In this document: positions 33,757 through 41,145 of the stretch, one piece after another | How the letters are laid out: every line of letters starts with the position of its first letter | Numbering within the stretch: position 1 is the first letter of the stretch | Assembly: GCF_050314555.1 (NCBI RefSeq) | Contig: NZ_JBNPNH010000009.1 | Coordinates: forward strand, 1 to 64,000 | Source of the DNA: Spyradosoma sp004558035 | GTDB lineage: Bacteria > Verrucomicrobiota > Verrucomicrobiia > Opitutales > UBA953 | Reading direction: 5' to 3' | Length of the DNA: 64,000 nucleotides | Program-made: the position numbers and the translations under genes | Notes under the pieces: generated by a model | Told to the model about the DNA's origin: nothing | Seen by the model: the letters and a program-made list of their open reading frames with translations, nothing else | The model's database searches: none

Positions 33757-34611
33757 TCAGCGGAACATGATGACGGGAACGAGGCAGCGGCGGACGAGCT
33801 CGGTCGTCGTGCTCCCGATGATGAACTGACGCACGCGGGAATGCCCGTAGGCGCCCATGATCAGGCAGGTGATGCCGTTTTCCTCGACGTATTTTTCCAA
33901 CGCTTCGCCGGGCGCGCCGGAAAGCACCTGGGTGACGGGCGTGATCGGCCCGCCCTTGAGGCGCGCCTCCGCGGAAAAGAGGAGGCGCGTCGCGTCGGCT
34001 TCCGCGCCCGGCTTCGCGACGGTGACGATGTGGACGTCCTGCGTGATGAATTCCTTGTTCGTCGCGAGGTATTCCAGCGCGCGCGTCGCGCTCGGGCTGC
34101 CGTCGTAGGCGAGCACGATCTTTTTCTGCTCGATGAACTTCCGGTTGACGACGAAGCACGGGCGCTTCGTGGAGCGGATCACGCGCTCCATGTTGGAGCC
34201 GAGGTGCCCCTTGGCGAAATTCGCGTTTTCGCCGCGTTTGCCGAGCACGATGACGCCGATGTCCTTGCGCTGGGTCTCGAACTCGTCGATGCAGTCCACG
34301 AGAATTCCCGATCGATGATAGAAATCGACGCGGTCGGGAATGCCCGCCTTGGCGAATTCGCCGCGGACGTAATTCTCGATCACCTTAGCCTTGCCGGCCT
34401 CAATCTCGCGCAGCTGCGCGGTGAGACCCATGTAGGGCTGAGTTCCGAGCGCGCCGCCGAAATCCGCGACGAGCGGCGTCTCGTATTGCCAGAGTTCGGA
34501 GACGTAAAGCGCGGAGACGCGCATTCCCGTCTGCTTCGAGAGCCAGACGGCGTACGCCGTGCAGACTTGTCCGTAGCTCGAACCGTCAACGCAAACCAAG
34601 ATATTATTCAT
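33757..34611 (-). CDS. Universal stress protein with two UspA domains
   Basis: 284 aa, two tandem UspA folds (about 1-145 and 148-284). Each keeps the nucleotide-binding G-x2-G-x9-G-S signature: GKRGENANFAKGHLGSN in domain 1 and GAYGHSRVRQFIIGST in domain 2, so both halves may bind ATP. Start NNILVCVDGSSYGQVC. Expected cytoplasmic stress-survival factor. Convergent with the DUF58 gene, with only 1 bp between the two stop codons, so transcripts must overlap. Weak AAAGG about 11 bp ahead of the ATG. Confidence 0.92.
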   Translation of the reverse strand: MNNILVCVDGSSYGQVCTAYAVWLSKQTGMRVSALYVSELWQYETPLVADFGGALGTQPYMGLTAQLREIEAGKAKVIENYVRGEFAKAGIPDRVDFYHRSGILVDCIDEFETQRKDIGVIVLGKRGENANFAKGHLGSNMERVIRSTKRPCFVVNRKFIEQKKIVLAYDGSPSATRALEYLATNKEFITQDVHIVTVAKPGAEADATRLLFSAEARLKGGPITPVTQVLSGAPGEALEKYVEENGITCLIMGAYGHSRVRQFIIGSTTTELVRRCLVPVIMFR

Positions 34612-34725
34612 GATGGGGAACCTTTCTGTTGGGGGTGAATTTTCGCCGGCGCGTGAACGCCCCGAAAACAGACGCGATTATACGCGGAAAAAATTTTTTG
34701 GAAACGAAATTCGCGCCCGCGCGGG

Positions 34726-34741
34726 CGTTCCCGCGGGAACG
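34726..34741. repeat. Perfect 16-bp palindrome of the dispersed word
   Basis: CGTTCCCGCGGGAACG, two opposed copies sharing the central CGCG, located immediately after the stop codon of the minus-strand DUF5069 gene. No long T run follows directly. The same 16-mer occurs inside clpX (39881-39896) and inside the adhesin gene (63856-63871). Confidence 0.85.
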
Positions 34742-34742
34742 C

Positions 34743-35225
34743 TCACGGAATGCGCTGCTCGTCGAAGTCGATCATGTCGGCGAAGGAGATGATGTCCGTG
34801 CGGTCGAGCGCGTCCATCTTGCGCTTGGCGTCTTCGAGCGCCTCGCGCCCCATTTCGCTCATGCCCTTCTGGACGCACTCGCGGTTCCATTTCGCGACGC
34901 GCAGATCCTTCGGGAAGATTTCGAGCAGCTTCGCGTCGAGCTTCGCCTCGTCGTTCCCGCATTCGCGCACGGCGTCCACGACCGCCTGCGGATCCACGCC
35001 GAGGTGCAGGCACAGAAAGCGGTCGAAGCCCTTGCAGAAGTTGCGCCGGTAGGATTTCGGCAGCGTTCCCGCGAGGTGCTTGCGGATTTTCGCGATGAAG
35101 CGCGGCAGGTGCAGCAGCCCCGTCGCCTTGTGCGGAATGTAGGGCGACGGCAGGTCGAGGCAGATTTCGCCCGTCGCCGTGCTGTAGAGCATGTTCGGGT
35201 CGTCGGTGGGTGTCGGCTGAATCAT
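34743..35225 (-). CDS. DUF5069 family protein
   Basis: 160 aa. Contains the family-like segment LLHLPRFIAKIRKHLAGTLP followed by YRRNFCKGFDRFLCLHLGVD and a helical second half (DAVRECGNDEAKLDAKLLEIFPKDLRVAKWNREC). DUF5069 proteins are common in Verrucomicrobiota and Planctomycetota; function unknown. No signal peptide or membrane span, so cytoplasmic. It follows the Mla lipoprotein gene by 40 bp and may be the last gene of that operon. Confidence 0.75.
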   Translation of the reverse strand: MIQPTPTDDPNMLYSTATGEICLDLPSPYIPHKATGLLHLPRFIAKIRKHLAGTLPKSYRRNFCKGFDRFLCLHLGVDPQAVVDAVRECGNDEAKLDAKLLEIFPKDLRVAKWNRECVQKGMSEMGREALEDAKRKMDALDRTDIISFADMIDFDEQRIP

Positions 35226-35265
35226 GATTTCAAGTCCTGAAAATGTTTCGCTTCGCGCCGGCCGT

Positions 35266-35898
35266 TCACTTTTCTTCGAGATGCCCGGCGACGGCTTCGG
35301 AAAGCGCGAACACGGCGGCGGAAACGCCCTTCACGTAATTCGCGTAGCGCGCGTCGGCGGACGTCGCCGCGGGCAGCGGAACGCTTTTCGAAAAATCGTA
35401 GGCGAGACTCGCGGACTTTCCGTCCGCGCCTTTCGCCCGGACGACGATCTGCGCGTCGATGCGGACCTCGCCGTCGAGCGCGCCGTCGAGCCGATCGACG
35501 TAAACGGAAACGCTTTCGACGACGCGCGTCTTCTTGCCGCGGAGGAGCTTCGAGACCTGCACGGGAACGGCGCGGCGGACGGCGCGCGCGAGCGGTTCCG
35601 CCCAAAGCCGAGTTTCGGCGCGCGCGACGGTGTTTTCGCCGGTGCGCGTGACGATCTGCGGCACGTCCGCGTAGTCGGGAACGGAGACGCGGGCGAAGGC
35701 GATTTCGGAAAACGTCCCCGAAGGAAGCGGACCGAAATCCGCGGGAACGTCGGCGTCGAGCGTGTAGAGCGTCGCCGGCGCCCGGTTGAAGCAGCAGCCG
35801 GACGCGGCGAGGAGCACCGCCGCGAACGCGGGAAGCGCGAAAAATTTTCCGTAGTTTTTCATGTTCGTGATCTGGTTAAAGCGGTGCGGTTTCTTCAC
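35266..35898 (-). CDS. ABC-type transport auxiliary lipoprotein (PqiC-like), last Mla-operon component
   Basis: 210 aa from a GTG at 35898, which overlaps the stop of the MCE gene as GTGA and has AGGAAAA just upstream, implying translational coupling. An internal ATG at 35862 would give a shorter signal peptide. The lipobox is at AASGCC, followed by NRAPATLYTLDAD, the usual ABC_trans_aux opening. The mature domain has YVDRLDGALDGEVRIDAQIVVRA. Predicted outer-membrane or inner-membrane-anchored lipoprotein that contacts the MCE protein during lipid transfer. Confidence 0.8.
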   Translation of the reverse strand: MKKPHRFNQITNMKNYGKFFALPAFAAVLLAASGCCFNRAPATLYTLDADVPADFGPLPSGTFSEIAFARVSVPDYADVPQIVTRTGENTVARAETRLWAEPLARAVRRAVPVQVSKLLRGKKTRVVESVSVYVDRLDGALDGEVRIDAQIVVRAKGADGKSASLAYDFSKSVPLPAATSADARYANYVKGVSAAVFALSEAVAGHLEEK

Positions 35899-36905
35899 TT
35901 TTCCTGTTCTTCGGGCGCGGCGCCGAAGACGAGCGCCGTCGGATTGCTCTGCAGATAATCGGCGAACGCGCGCACGGAACGCGCGGCTTCGGCGAGCTGT
36001 TCGAGCGTGTCCGCGAAATCCTCGCGCAGCGAGCCGCGCGATCCGGTCAGCGACGCCCGCAGCGTCGCCGCGGTCGCGTCGATCTCCTCGAGCGTCGCGC
36101 GCAGCTCGTTCACGGCGGAGCGGAATTCGCCCGCGACCGGGTCGAAGCCGGATTCGATCTTTTCGGAGAACGCCGCCGCGCTGCGCGACAGCCGTTCCGC
36201 GTTGCCCAGGACGGACTGCAGCCGCGGGTCGGCGAGGAGCTTCTTCGCGGACTCGCTCGCCTGGACGACGTTCGCGTTGATCTTCTCGAACTCGATCGCC
36301 TCGATGCTCGCGTTCAGCTTGCCGAAGGTCTCCTGCACGGCGCCGGAAAAGCTCTTGAAGTCGATCTGCGAAAGGTTTTCCAGAATCCGCGCGACGGAGC
36401 CGATCATCTGCGCCATGTTGGAGGTGATCGTCGGGATTTCCGGATAGTCGTATTCGGCGTTCCCGCGCACGACGGCGGGCGTTCCCGGGAAATAGTCCAA
36501 CTCGACGTAGAGCATGCCCGTGAGGAGATTCGCCTGCTGGATGCGCGCGCGGAGCCCCTGCTCCACGCCGACCTGCAGCCGCCGCCGCACCTCTTCGTCG
36601 GAAATCGCGCGCCCGTCGCGGACGAAGGTCTCGTCGATCTCGATGACCACCGGAATGGCGCGCACGCCGCGGCTCTTTTCCTGAAAATGCACGAGAATCT
36701 GCTGCACCTTGCCGATCTTGACGCCCTTGAACTTCACGTCCGAATTGAGCGTGAGCCCGTTGAGCGAGTCCGTGACGTATATGATGAACGGATACGAACG
36801 CTTCGTGAACGTGAAGGAGCTGAAGGCGACGACGGCGGCGACGAGCAGCGCGAGCGCGCCGAGCACGAAGACGCCGATGAGCGAATGATTGACGGGTTTA
36901 CTCAT
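35895..36905 (-). CDS. mlaD: MCE-domain lipid-transport protein (MlaD-type)
   Basis: 336 aa. N-terminal membrane anchor (LIGVFVLGALALLVAAVVAF, about 9-28), then one MCE domain (about 40-130) with DSLNGLTLNSDVKFKGVKIGKV and LYVELDYFPGTP. A long helical tail (about 150-320) is rich in Ala/Glu/Ser, probably a coiled-coil stalk. Binds phospholipid in the periplasm as part of the Mla/MCE importer. Longer than E. coli MlaD (183 aa) because of the tail. The 5' end overlaps mlaF by 8 bp and the 3' end overlaps the lipoprotein gene by 4 bp. Confidence 0.92.
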   Translation of the reverse strand: MSKPVNHSLIGVFVLGALALLVAAVVAFSSFTFTKRSYPFIIYVTDSLNGLTLNSDVKFKGVKIGKVQQILVHFQEKSRGVRAIPVVIEIDETFVRDGRAISDEEVRRRLQVGVEQGLRARIQQANLLTGMLYVELDYFPGTPAVVRGNAEYDYPEIPTITSNMAQMIGSVARILENLSQIDFKSFSGAVQETFGKLNASIEAIEFEKINANVVQASESAKKLLADPRLQSVLGNAERLSRSAAAFSEKIESGFDPVAGEFRSAVNELRATLEEIDATAATLRASLTGSRGSLREDFADTLEQLAEAARSVRAFADYLQSNPTALVFGAAPEEQEK

Positions 36906-37692
36906 TGTTGTCGGGGATTCGAAAGGGTGATGGCGCCGGAAGCGTTCCCGCGCGCGTGAGAAATTCGCGTATCGCGGGCGAAGGCGGATCGTCGCGGAGC
37001 TTCCGCGGATCGCCGACGGCGCCGACGGTCTTCGTCGCCGTGTCCAGAAAAAGGCAGCGGTCGCCGATCGCGAAGATGCTGTCCAGCTCGTGCGTGACGA
37101 TGACGATCGTCGTGCCGAGCGAATCGCGGATGTTCAGCGTCAGATCGTCGAGCAGCTTGGAGCTGAGCGGATCTAGGCCCGCGCCGGGTTCGTCGAAAAA
37201 GAGAATCTCGGGATCGAGCGCGATCGCGCGCGCGATGGAGGCGCGCTTCGCCATGCCGCCGGAAATCTCTGACGGATAGTAATTTTCGAAGCCGGAAAGC
37301 CCGACGAGCGCGAGCTTGTAGCGCGCGAGCTCGTCGCGTTCCCGCGGATTCAGCGTCGTGTACTCCTCGATCGGGAGCGCGACGTTTTCCAACAGCGTCA
37401 TGGACGACCACAGCGCCCCGCCCTGGTACATCACGCCGACGCGGCGCAGCAGCGCGTCGCGTTCCCGCGGGGCGGCCGCGCCGACGTTTTCGCCGAAAAG
37501 CCGGATTTCGCCTTCCGCCGGGCTTTTCAGGCCGATGAGATGGCGCAGCAGCGTCGATTTCCCGCAGCCGCTCCCGCCCATGATGATGAAGATTTCGCCC
37601 GCGCGGACGTCGAAGTTCAGCCGCTCCATCACGACGTGGGAGCCGTAGGCCATCTTCAGATTCCGGACGGATATGGGCGCGGGAACGTTCAT
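36898..37692 (-). CDS. mlaF: ABC transporter ATP-binding protein, MlaF type
   Basis: 264 aa. Walker A GGSGCGKS, Q-loop region GVMYQGGALWSSMT, signature SGGMAKRASIARAIA, Walker B EILFFDEPGAGLDP, H-loop VTHELDS. The GGALWSSMT and SGGMAKR sequences are typical of the Mkl/MlaF subfamily. Provides energy for phospholipid movement between membranes to keep outer-membrane asymmetry. Starts 3 bp after the mlaE stop. Confidence 0.95.
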   Translation of the reverse strand: MNVPAPISVRNLKMAYGSHVVMERLNFDVRAGEIFIIMGGSGCGKSTLLRHLIGLKSPAEGEIRLFGENVGAAAPRERDALLRRVGVMYQGGALWSSMTLLENVALPIEEYTTLNPRERDELARYKLALVGLSGFENYYPSEISGGMAKRASIARAIALDPEILFFDEPGAGLDPLSSKLLDDLTLNIRDSLGTTIVIVTHELDSIFAIGDRCLFLDTATKTVGAVGDPRKLRDDPPSPAIREFLTRAGTLPAPSPFRIPDNNE

Positions 37693-37695
37693 CGC

Positions 37696-38865
37696 TCAGA
37701 ATCCGATCGCGTTGAAGATCACGGCGAAGACGCCGTCGCCGATGACGATGAGCACCATGCCCAGCACCGCGGCGGAAGTCGCCGCGCCGCCCACGTCGAG
37801 AGAGCTCTTGCCCGCCGCCATTCCGCGGTGGCAGCCCGCCCAGGCGACCATGAAGCCGAAGAAGAAGCTCTTGAGCACGCCGGAAAGCACGTGATTCATG
37901 TTCAGCGTGACGACGATCTGCCGCCAGTACTGCTCCGGCGTGATGTCCATCGAGCCCATCACGAAAAGCCCGCCGAGCATGCCGACGCAGTCCGAATAAA
38001 GCGTGAGCAGCGGCAGCATCAGCGTCAGCGCGATCAGCCGCGGGAGCACGAGATATTCCACCGGATTGACGCCGAGGACGCGCAGCGCGGAAATCTCCTC
38101 GCTCGCCTGCATGCTCCCGATCTGCGCCGCGAACGCCGAGCCCGTGCGCCCGCACATGATGACGCTCGTCATGATCACGCCCATTTCGCGCGTCATCGCG
38201 AGCGCGATCAGGCTCGCGACGTAGATCACCGCGCCGAACTGCTGCAGCTGCATCGAGCCGATGTAGGCGAGAATCATGCCCGTGATGAAGGAGATCAGCG
38301 TGATGATCGGTAGCGCGTTCACGCCGCATTCCTCTATGAAATAAACCACGTCGCGCCAGCGGAAACGCGCCTTGCCGCCGAAGAGGCGCGCGACGGCGAT
38401 CGCGGTCTCGCCGAGAAAGCTCAGCGCGCGGTCGGCGTCGCGGAAGACTTTTTCGCCCCAGCGTCCGACGCGCGCCGTGAACGCCGGATCCTCCCCGCGC
38501 TCGGCTTCCGGCGGACGCCGGTTCGCGAGCGTGAGGTCGATCAGCTTCGCGACATCCGCGGGCAAGGTCTCGCGGGCGAAGACAATCCCGCGTTCGGCGC
38601 ACAGCGCCGCGCAGCGGATGACGTAGCAGACCAGGCTCGAATCGAAGCGTTCGAGCGCGGAACAGTCGAAGCGGAGCGTTCCCGCGCGCGTTCCCGGAGC
38701 GAGCCCCGCCAGGGCGCTTTCGAGCGTGCGCGTGTCGGAAAGCCCGTCGGCGAGCGCCCATGCGCCGGCGATCCGGGCTTCGAGCACGACGCCGCGCGCG
38801 TCCGTCTCCTTCGCCGAAACGGGAACGGGCGGCCGCGCGCAGGACTGTTTTTTCGAGGTCTTCAC
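37696..38865 (-). CDS. mlaE: MlaE-type permease fused to an N-terminal STAS domain
   Basis: 389 aa. Residues about 20-120 look like a STAS domain (LEARIAGAWAL, AGTLRFDCSALERFDSSLVCYVIRCAAL). The MlaE permease follows from about 150, with GVNALPIITLISFITGMILA, REMGVIMTSVIMCGRTGSAF, ALRVLGVNPVEYLVLPR and AAVLGMVLIVIGDGVFAVIF at the end. In E. coli the STAS protein MlaB is a separate subunit regulating MlaF; here it is covalently joined to the permease, as in several other phyla. First gene of mlaE-mlaF-mlaD-lipoprotein. Preceded by a 79-bp gap from clpX. Confidence 0.93.
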   Translation of the reverse strand: MKTSKKQSCARPPVPVSAKETDARGVVLEARIAGAWALADGLSDTRTLESALAGLAPGTRAGTLRFDCSALERFDSSLVCYVIRCAALCAERGIVFARETLPADVAKLIDLTLANRRPPEAERGEDPAFTARVGRWGEKVFRDADRALSFLGETAIAVARLFGGKARFRWRDVVYFIEECGVNALPIITLISFITGMILAYIGSMQLQQFGAVIYVASLIALAMTREMGVIMTSVIMCGRTGSAFAAQIGSMQASEEISALRVLGVNPVEYLVLPRLIALTLMLPLLTLYSDCVGMLGGLFVMGSMDITPEQYWRQIVVTLNMNHVLSGVLKSFFFGFMVAWAGCHRGMAAGKSSLDVGGAATSAAVLGMVLIVIGDGVFAVIFNAIGF

Positions 38866-38944
38866 GAAAGAAATTCCTGCGTCGAAGCCTAAGAAGCCGC
38901 CTCGCCCTTGGCGAGAGATTTTTTGCCCGCGCGCGGGCGCCGGT

Positions 38945-40291
38945 TCACTCGATCGTCGGGGAGGCGAGGCCGTTCACGACGTCGGCGGTGACGACGACGC
39001 GGCGGACGTTCCCGCGGTTCGGGAGCTCGTACATCGTGTCGAGCATGAACTTTTCCAGAATCGAGCGCAGCCCGCGCGCGCCCGTGCCGAGCGCGATCGC
39101 CTTCTTCGCGACGGCGGCGACGGCCTCGTCCTCGAAGACGAGCTCGACGCCCTCCATCGCGAAGAGCTTGCGGAACTGCTTCACGAGCGCGTTCTTCGGG
39201 CGCGTGAGAATGTGCTCCAGGTCCTTCTGCGTGAGCTGCGAGAGCGCGGAAACGACGGGCAGACGGCCGATGAACTCGGGAATCATGCCGAACTCGAAGA
39301 GGTCTTCCGGCTGAAGCTCCGCCATGATCTGCTCGGCGGAAAGCGTCGCGCCGGTCTTTTCCGAGACGTCGAAACCGAGGAACTTGTTGCCGATGCGCGA
39401 GCCGATGATGCGGTCGAGCCCGACGAAGGCGCCGCCGCAGATGAAGAGGATGTTCGACGTGTCGATCTGCACGTATTTCTGGTCGGGGTGCTTGCGCCCG
39501 CCGTTCGGCGGCACGTTGCTGAGCGTGCCTTCGATGATCTTGAGCAGCGCCTGCTGCACGCCTTCGCCGGAGACGTCGCGCGTGAGCGAGGCGGAATCGC
39601 CCTTGCGGCCGATTTTGTCGATTTCGTCAACATAGACGATGCCGGTCTCGGCGCGCTTCACGTCGCCGTCCGCCGCTTGGAGCAGGCGCACGAGAATGTT
39701 CTCCACGTCGTCGCCGACGTAGCCCGCCTGGGTGAGCGTCGTCGCGTCCGCGATGGCGAAAGGCACGTCGAGCACGCGCGCGAGCGTCTTGGCGAGCAGC
39801 GTCTTGCCGCAGCCCGTAGGACCGATGACGAGAATGTTGCTCTTTTCGACTTCGACGCCGCGGAGCTCGTCGCCGACGGGCGTTCCCGCGGGAACGGACT
39901 CGGCTTCGGCGGCGTTCCCGAAGAGCTTGTCGTTCAGACGCTTGTAGTGGTTGTAGACGGCGACGGAAAGAACCTTCTTCGCCTGCGACTGACCGATGAC
40001 GTAGTCGTCGAGCACGGCGCGGATCTCCGCCGGTTTTTTGAGCGCGATGGGCTTGAGCGGCCGGGGCTCGGGCTTCTGTTCGGTGCGCATCTTCGCGGCG
40101 GTCGCGGCGACCTTGGCGGGCGTCATGGGCTCGGCGGCGGCGTTCCTGCGCGCGCCCTGCCCTTCGGTCATTTCGACGCAGAGCTTGGCGCACTCGTCGC
40201 AGATGTTGGCGCCGTCGGGACCGATGATGAGGATTCCGACTTCGCTGCGGGAACGCCCACAGAACGCGCATTTGGGTTCGTCTTTGGCCAT
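38945..40291 (-). CDS. clpX: ATP-dependent Clp protease unfoldase ClpX
   Basis: 448 aa. N-terminal C4 zinc domain with Cys8, Cys11, Cys31 and Cys34; Walker A GPTGCGKTLLAK; Walker B IVYVDEIDKI; pore/RKH-type loops and the AAA+ lid FEFGMIPEFIGRLPVVSAL. The ClpP-docking tripeptide appears as LGF (NKFLGFDVSEK) where E. coli has IGF. The middle contains an Ala/Val/Pro/Thr-rich linker after the zinc domain (EPMTPAKVAATAAKM). Codes a perfect 16-bp palindrome of the dispersed word at 39881 (VPAGT). Located 104 bp downstream of clpP. Confidence 0.97.
   Translation of the reverse strand: MAKDEPKCAFCGRSRSEVGILIIGPDGANICDECAKLCVEMTEGQGARRNAAAEPMTPAKVAATAAKMRTEQKPEPRPLKPIALKKPAEIRAVLDDYVIGQSQAKKVLSVAVYNHYKRLNDKLFGNAAEAESVPAGTPVGDELRGVEVEKSNILVIGPTGCGKTLLAKTLARVLDVPFAIADATTLTQAGYVGDDVENILVRLLQAADGDVKRAETGIVYVDEIDKIGRKGDSASLTRDVSGEGVQQALLKIIEGTLSNVPPNGGRKHPDQKYVQIDTSNILFICGGAFVGLDRIIGSRIGNKFLGFDVSEKTGATLSAEQIMAELQPEDLFEFGMIPEFIGRLPVVSALSQLTQKDLEHILTRPKNALVKQFRKLFAMEGVELVFEDEAVAAVAKKAIALGTGARGLRSILEKFMLDTMYELPNRGNVRRVVVTADVVNGLASPTIE
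39881..39896. repeat. Perfect 16-bp palindrome of the dispersed word inside clpX
   Basis: CGTTCCCGCGGGAACG, translated on the minus strand as part of VPAGTPVG. Identical to 34726-34741 and 63856-63871. The VPAG segment lies in a variable linker of ClpX, so the protein tolerates it. Confidence 0.8.
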
Positions 40292-40302
40292 TGGGAAAGA
40301 AG

Positions 40303-40390
40303 ATTTTTAACCGCAAATGAACACGAATTCACGCGAATTTTTCGGATGCATTTCGTTCATTCGTGAAAATTCGTGCAATTCGTGGTTTCT
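40303..40390. repeat. Intergenic repeat of the ATTCGTG type between clpP and clpX
   Basis: ACCGCAAATGAACACGAATTCACGCGAATTTTT is opposed to ATTCGTGAAAATTCGTGCAATTCGTGGTTT, so the segment can fold on itself. Same phrase family as 13165-13205 and 20345-20380. Lies in the 104-bp gap inside an otherwise operon-like pair. Confidence 0.5.
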
Positions 40391-40395
40391 CAAAA

Positions 40396-40983
40396 TCATT
40401 GCTTCGGAGTGATTACTGTATCGACGATGCCGTAGTCGAGAGCTTCCTGCGCGGTCATGTAGTGGTCGCGGTCGGAGTCCTTGGCGATCTGCTCGACAGA
40501 CTTGCCCGTGTGCTTGGCGAGCACGTGGTTGAGCGTCTCGCGCCAGCGCAGAATCTCTTTCGCGGCGATGGAAATGTCCGCCGCCTGTCCGCCCGCGCCG
40601 CCGCTGGGCTGGTGAATCATCACGCTCGAGTTCGGGAGCGCGTAGCGCTTGCCCTTCGTGCCCCCGGCGAGCAGCACCGTGCCCATCGACGCCGCCATGC
40701 CGACGCAGTACGTGACGACGTCGCACTTCAGAAACTGCATCGTGTCGTAAATCGCCATGCCCGCGGTGACGCTCCCGCCCGGCGAATTGATGTACACGTG
40801 GATGTCCTTCTTCGGGTCCTCCATCTGCAGAAAAAGCATCTGCGCGATGACGGCGTTCGCCACTTCGTCGTAAATGGGCGAACCGAGAAAGATGATGCGG
40901 TCCTTGAGCAGACGGCTGTAAATGTCCCACGACCTCTCGCCGCGGGCGTCGCGTTCGACGACGCTGGGAATGATGTAGCTCAT
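40396..40983 (-). CDS. clpP: ATP-dependent Clp protease proteolytic subunit
   Basis: 195 aa from the ATG at 40983 (MSYIIPSVVERDARGERSWDI), the usual ClpP start; an upstream ATG at 41040 has no family support. Catalytic triad: Ser99 in GMAASMG, His124 in MIHQPSGG, and Asp171 in KDSDRDHY. Forms a tetradecameric chamber with ClpX. No trigger factor gene upstream; GH35 terminates 163 bp away on the same strand. No Shine-Dalgarno motif. Confidence 0.97.
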   Translation of the reverse strand: MSYIIPSVVERDARGERSWDIYSRLLKDRIIFLGSPIYDEVANAVIAQMLFLQMEDPKKDIHVYINSPGGSVTAGMAIYDTMQFLKCDVVTYCVGMAASMGTVLLAGGTKGKRYALPNSSVMIHQPSGGAGGQAADISIAAKEILRWRETLNHVLAKHTGKSVEQIAKDSDRDHYMTAQEALDYGIVDTVITPKQ

Positions 40984-41085
40984 GATTCGGGAAAAAATTT
41001 TTAAGGGAAGAATGGTACTGCAATTCGCGTGCCGCGACAAAGAGAAAATGACGCTCTCCGCCGGCGCGGCGTTCCCGCGGACGCG

Positions 41086-41118
41086 AAAAAAACGGGACGC
41101 GGCCGTCGCCGTGTCCCG
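41086..41118 (-). terminator. Intrinsic terminator of the GH35 gene
   Basis: Minus strand: CGGGACACGGC, loop GACG, GCCGCGTCCCG with one mismatch, then T7 (plus strand A run 41086-41092). Lies 28 bp after the GH35 stop codon and upstream of clpP. Confidence 0.75.
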
Positions 41119-41145
41119 AAACGTTTCCGAAGCGCCGCGCGCGCC

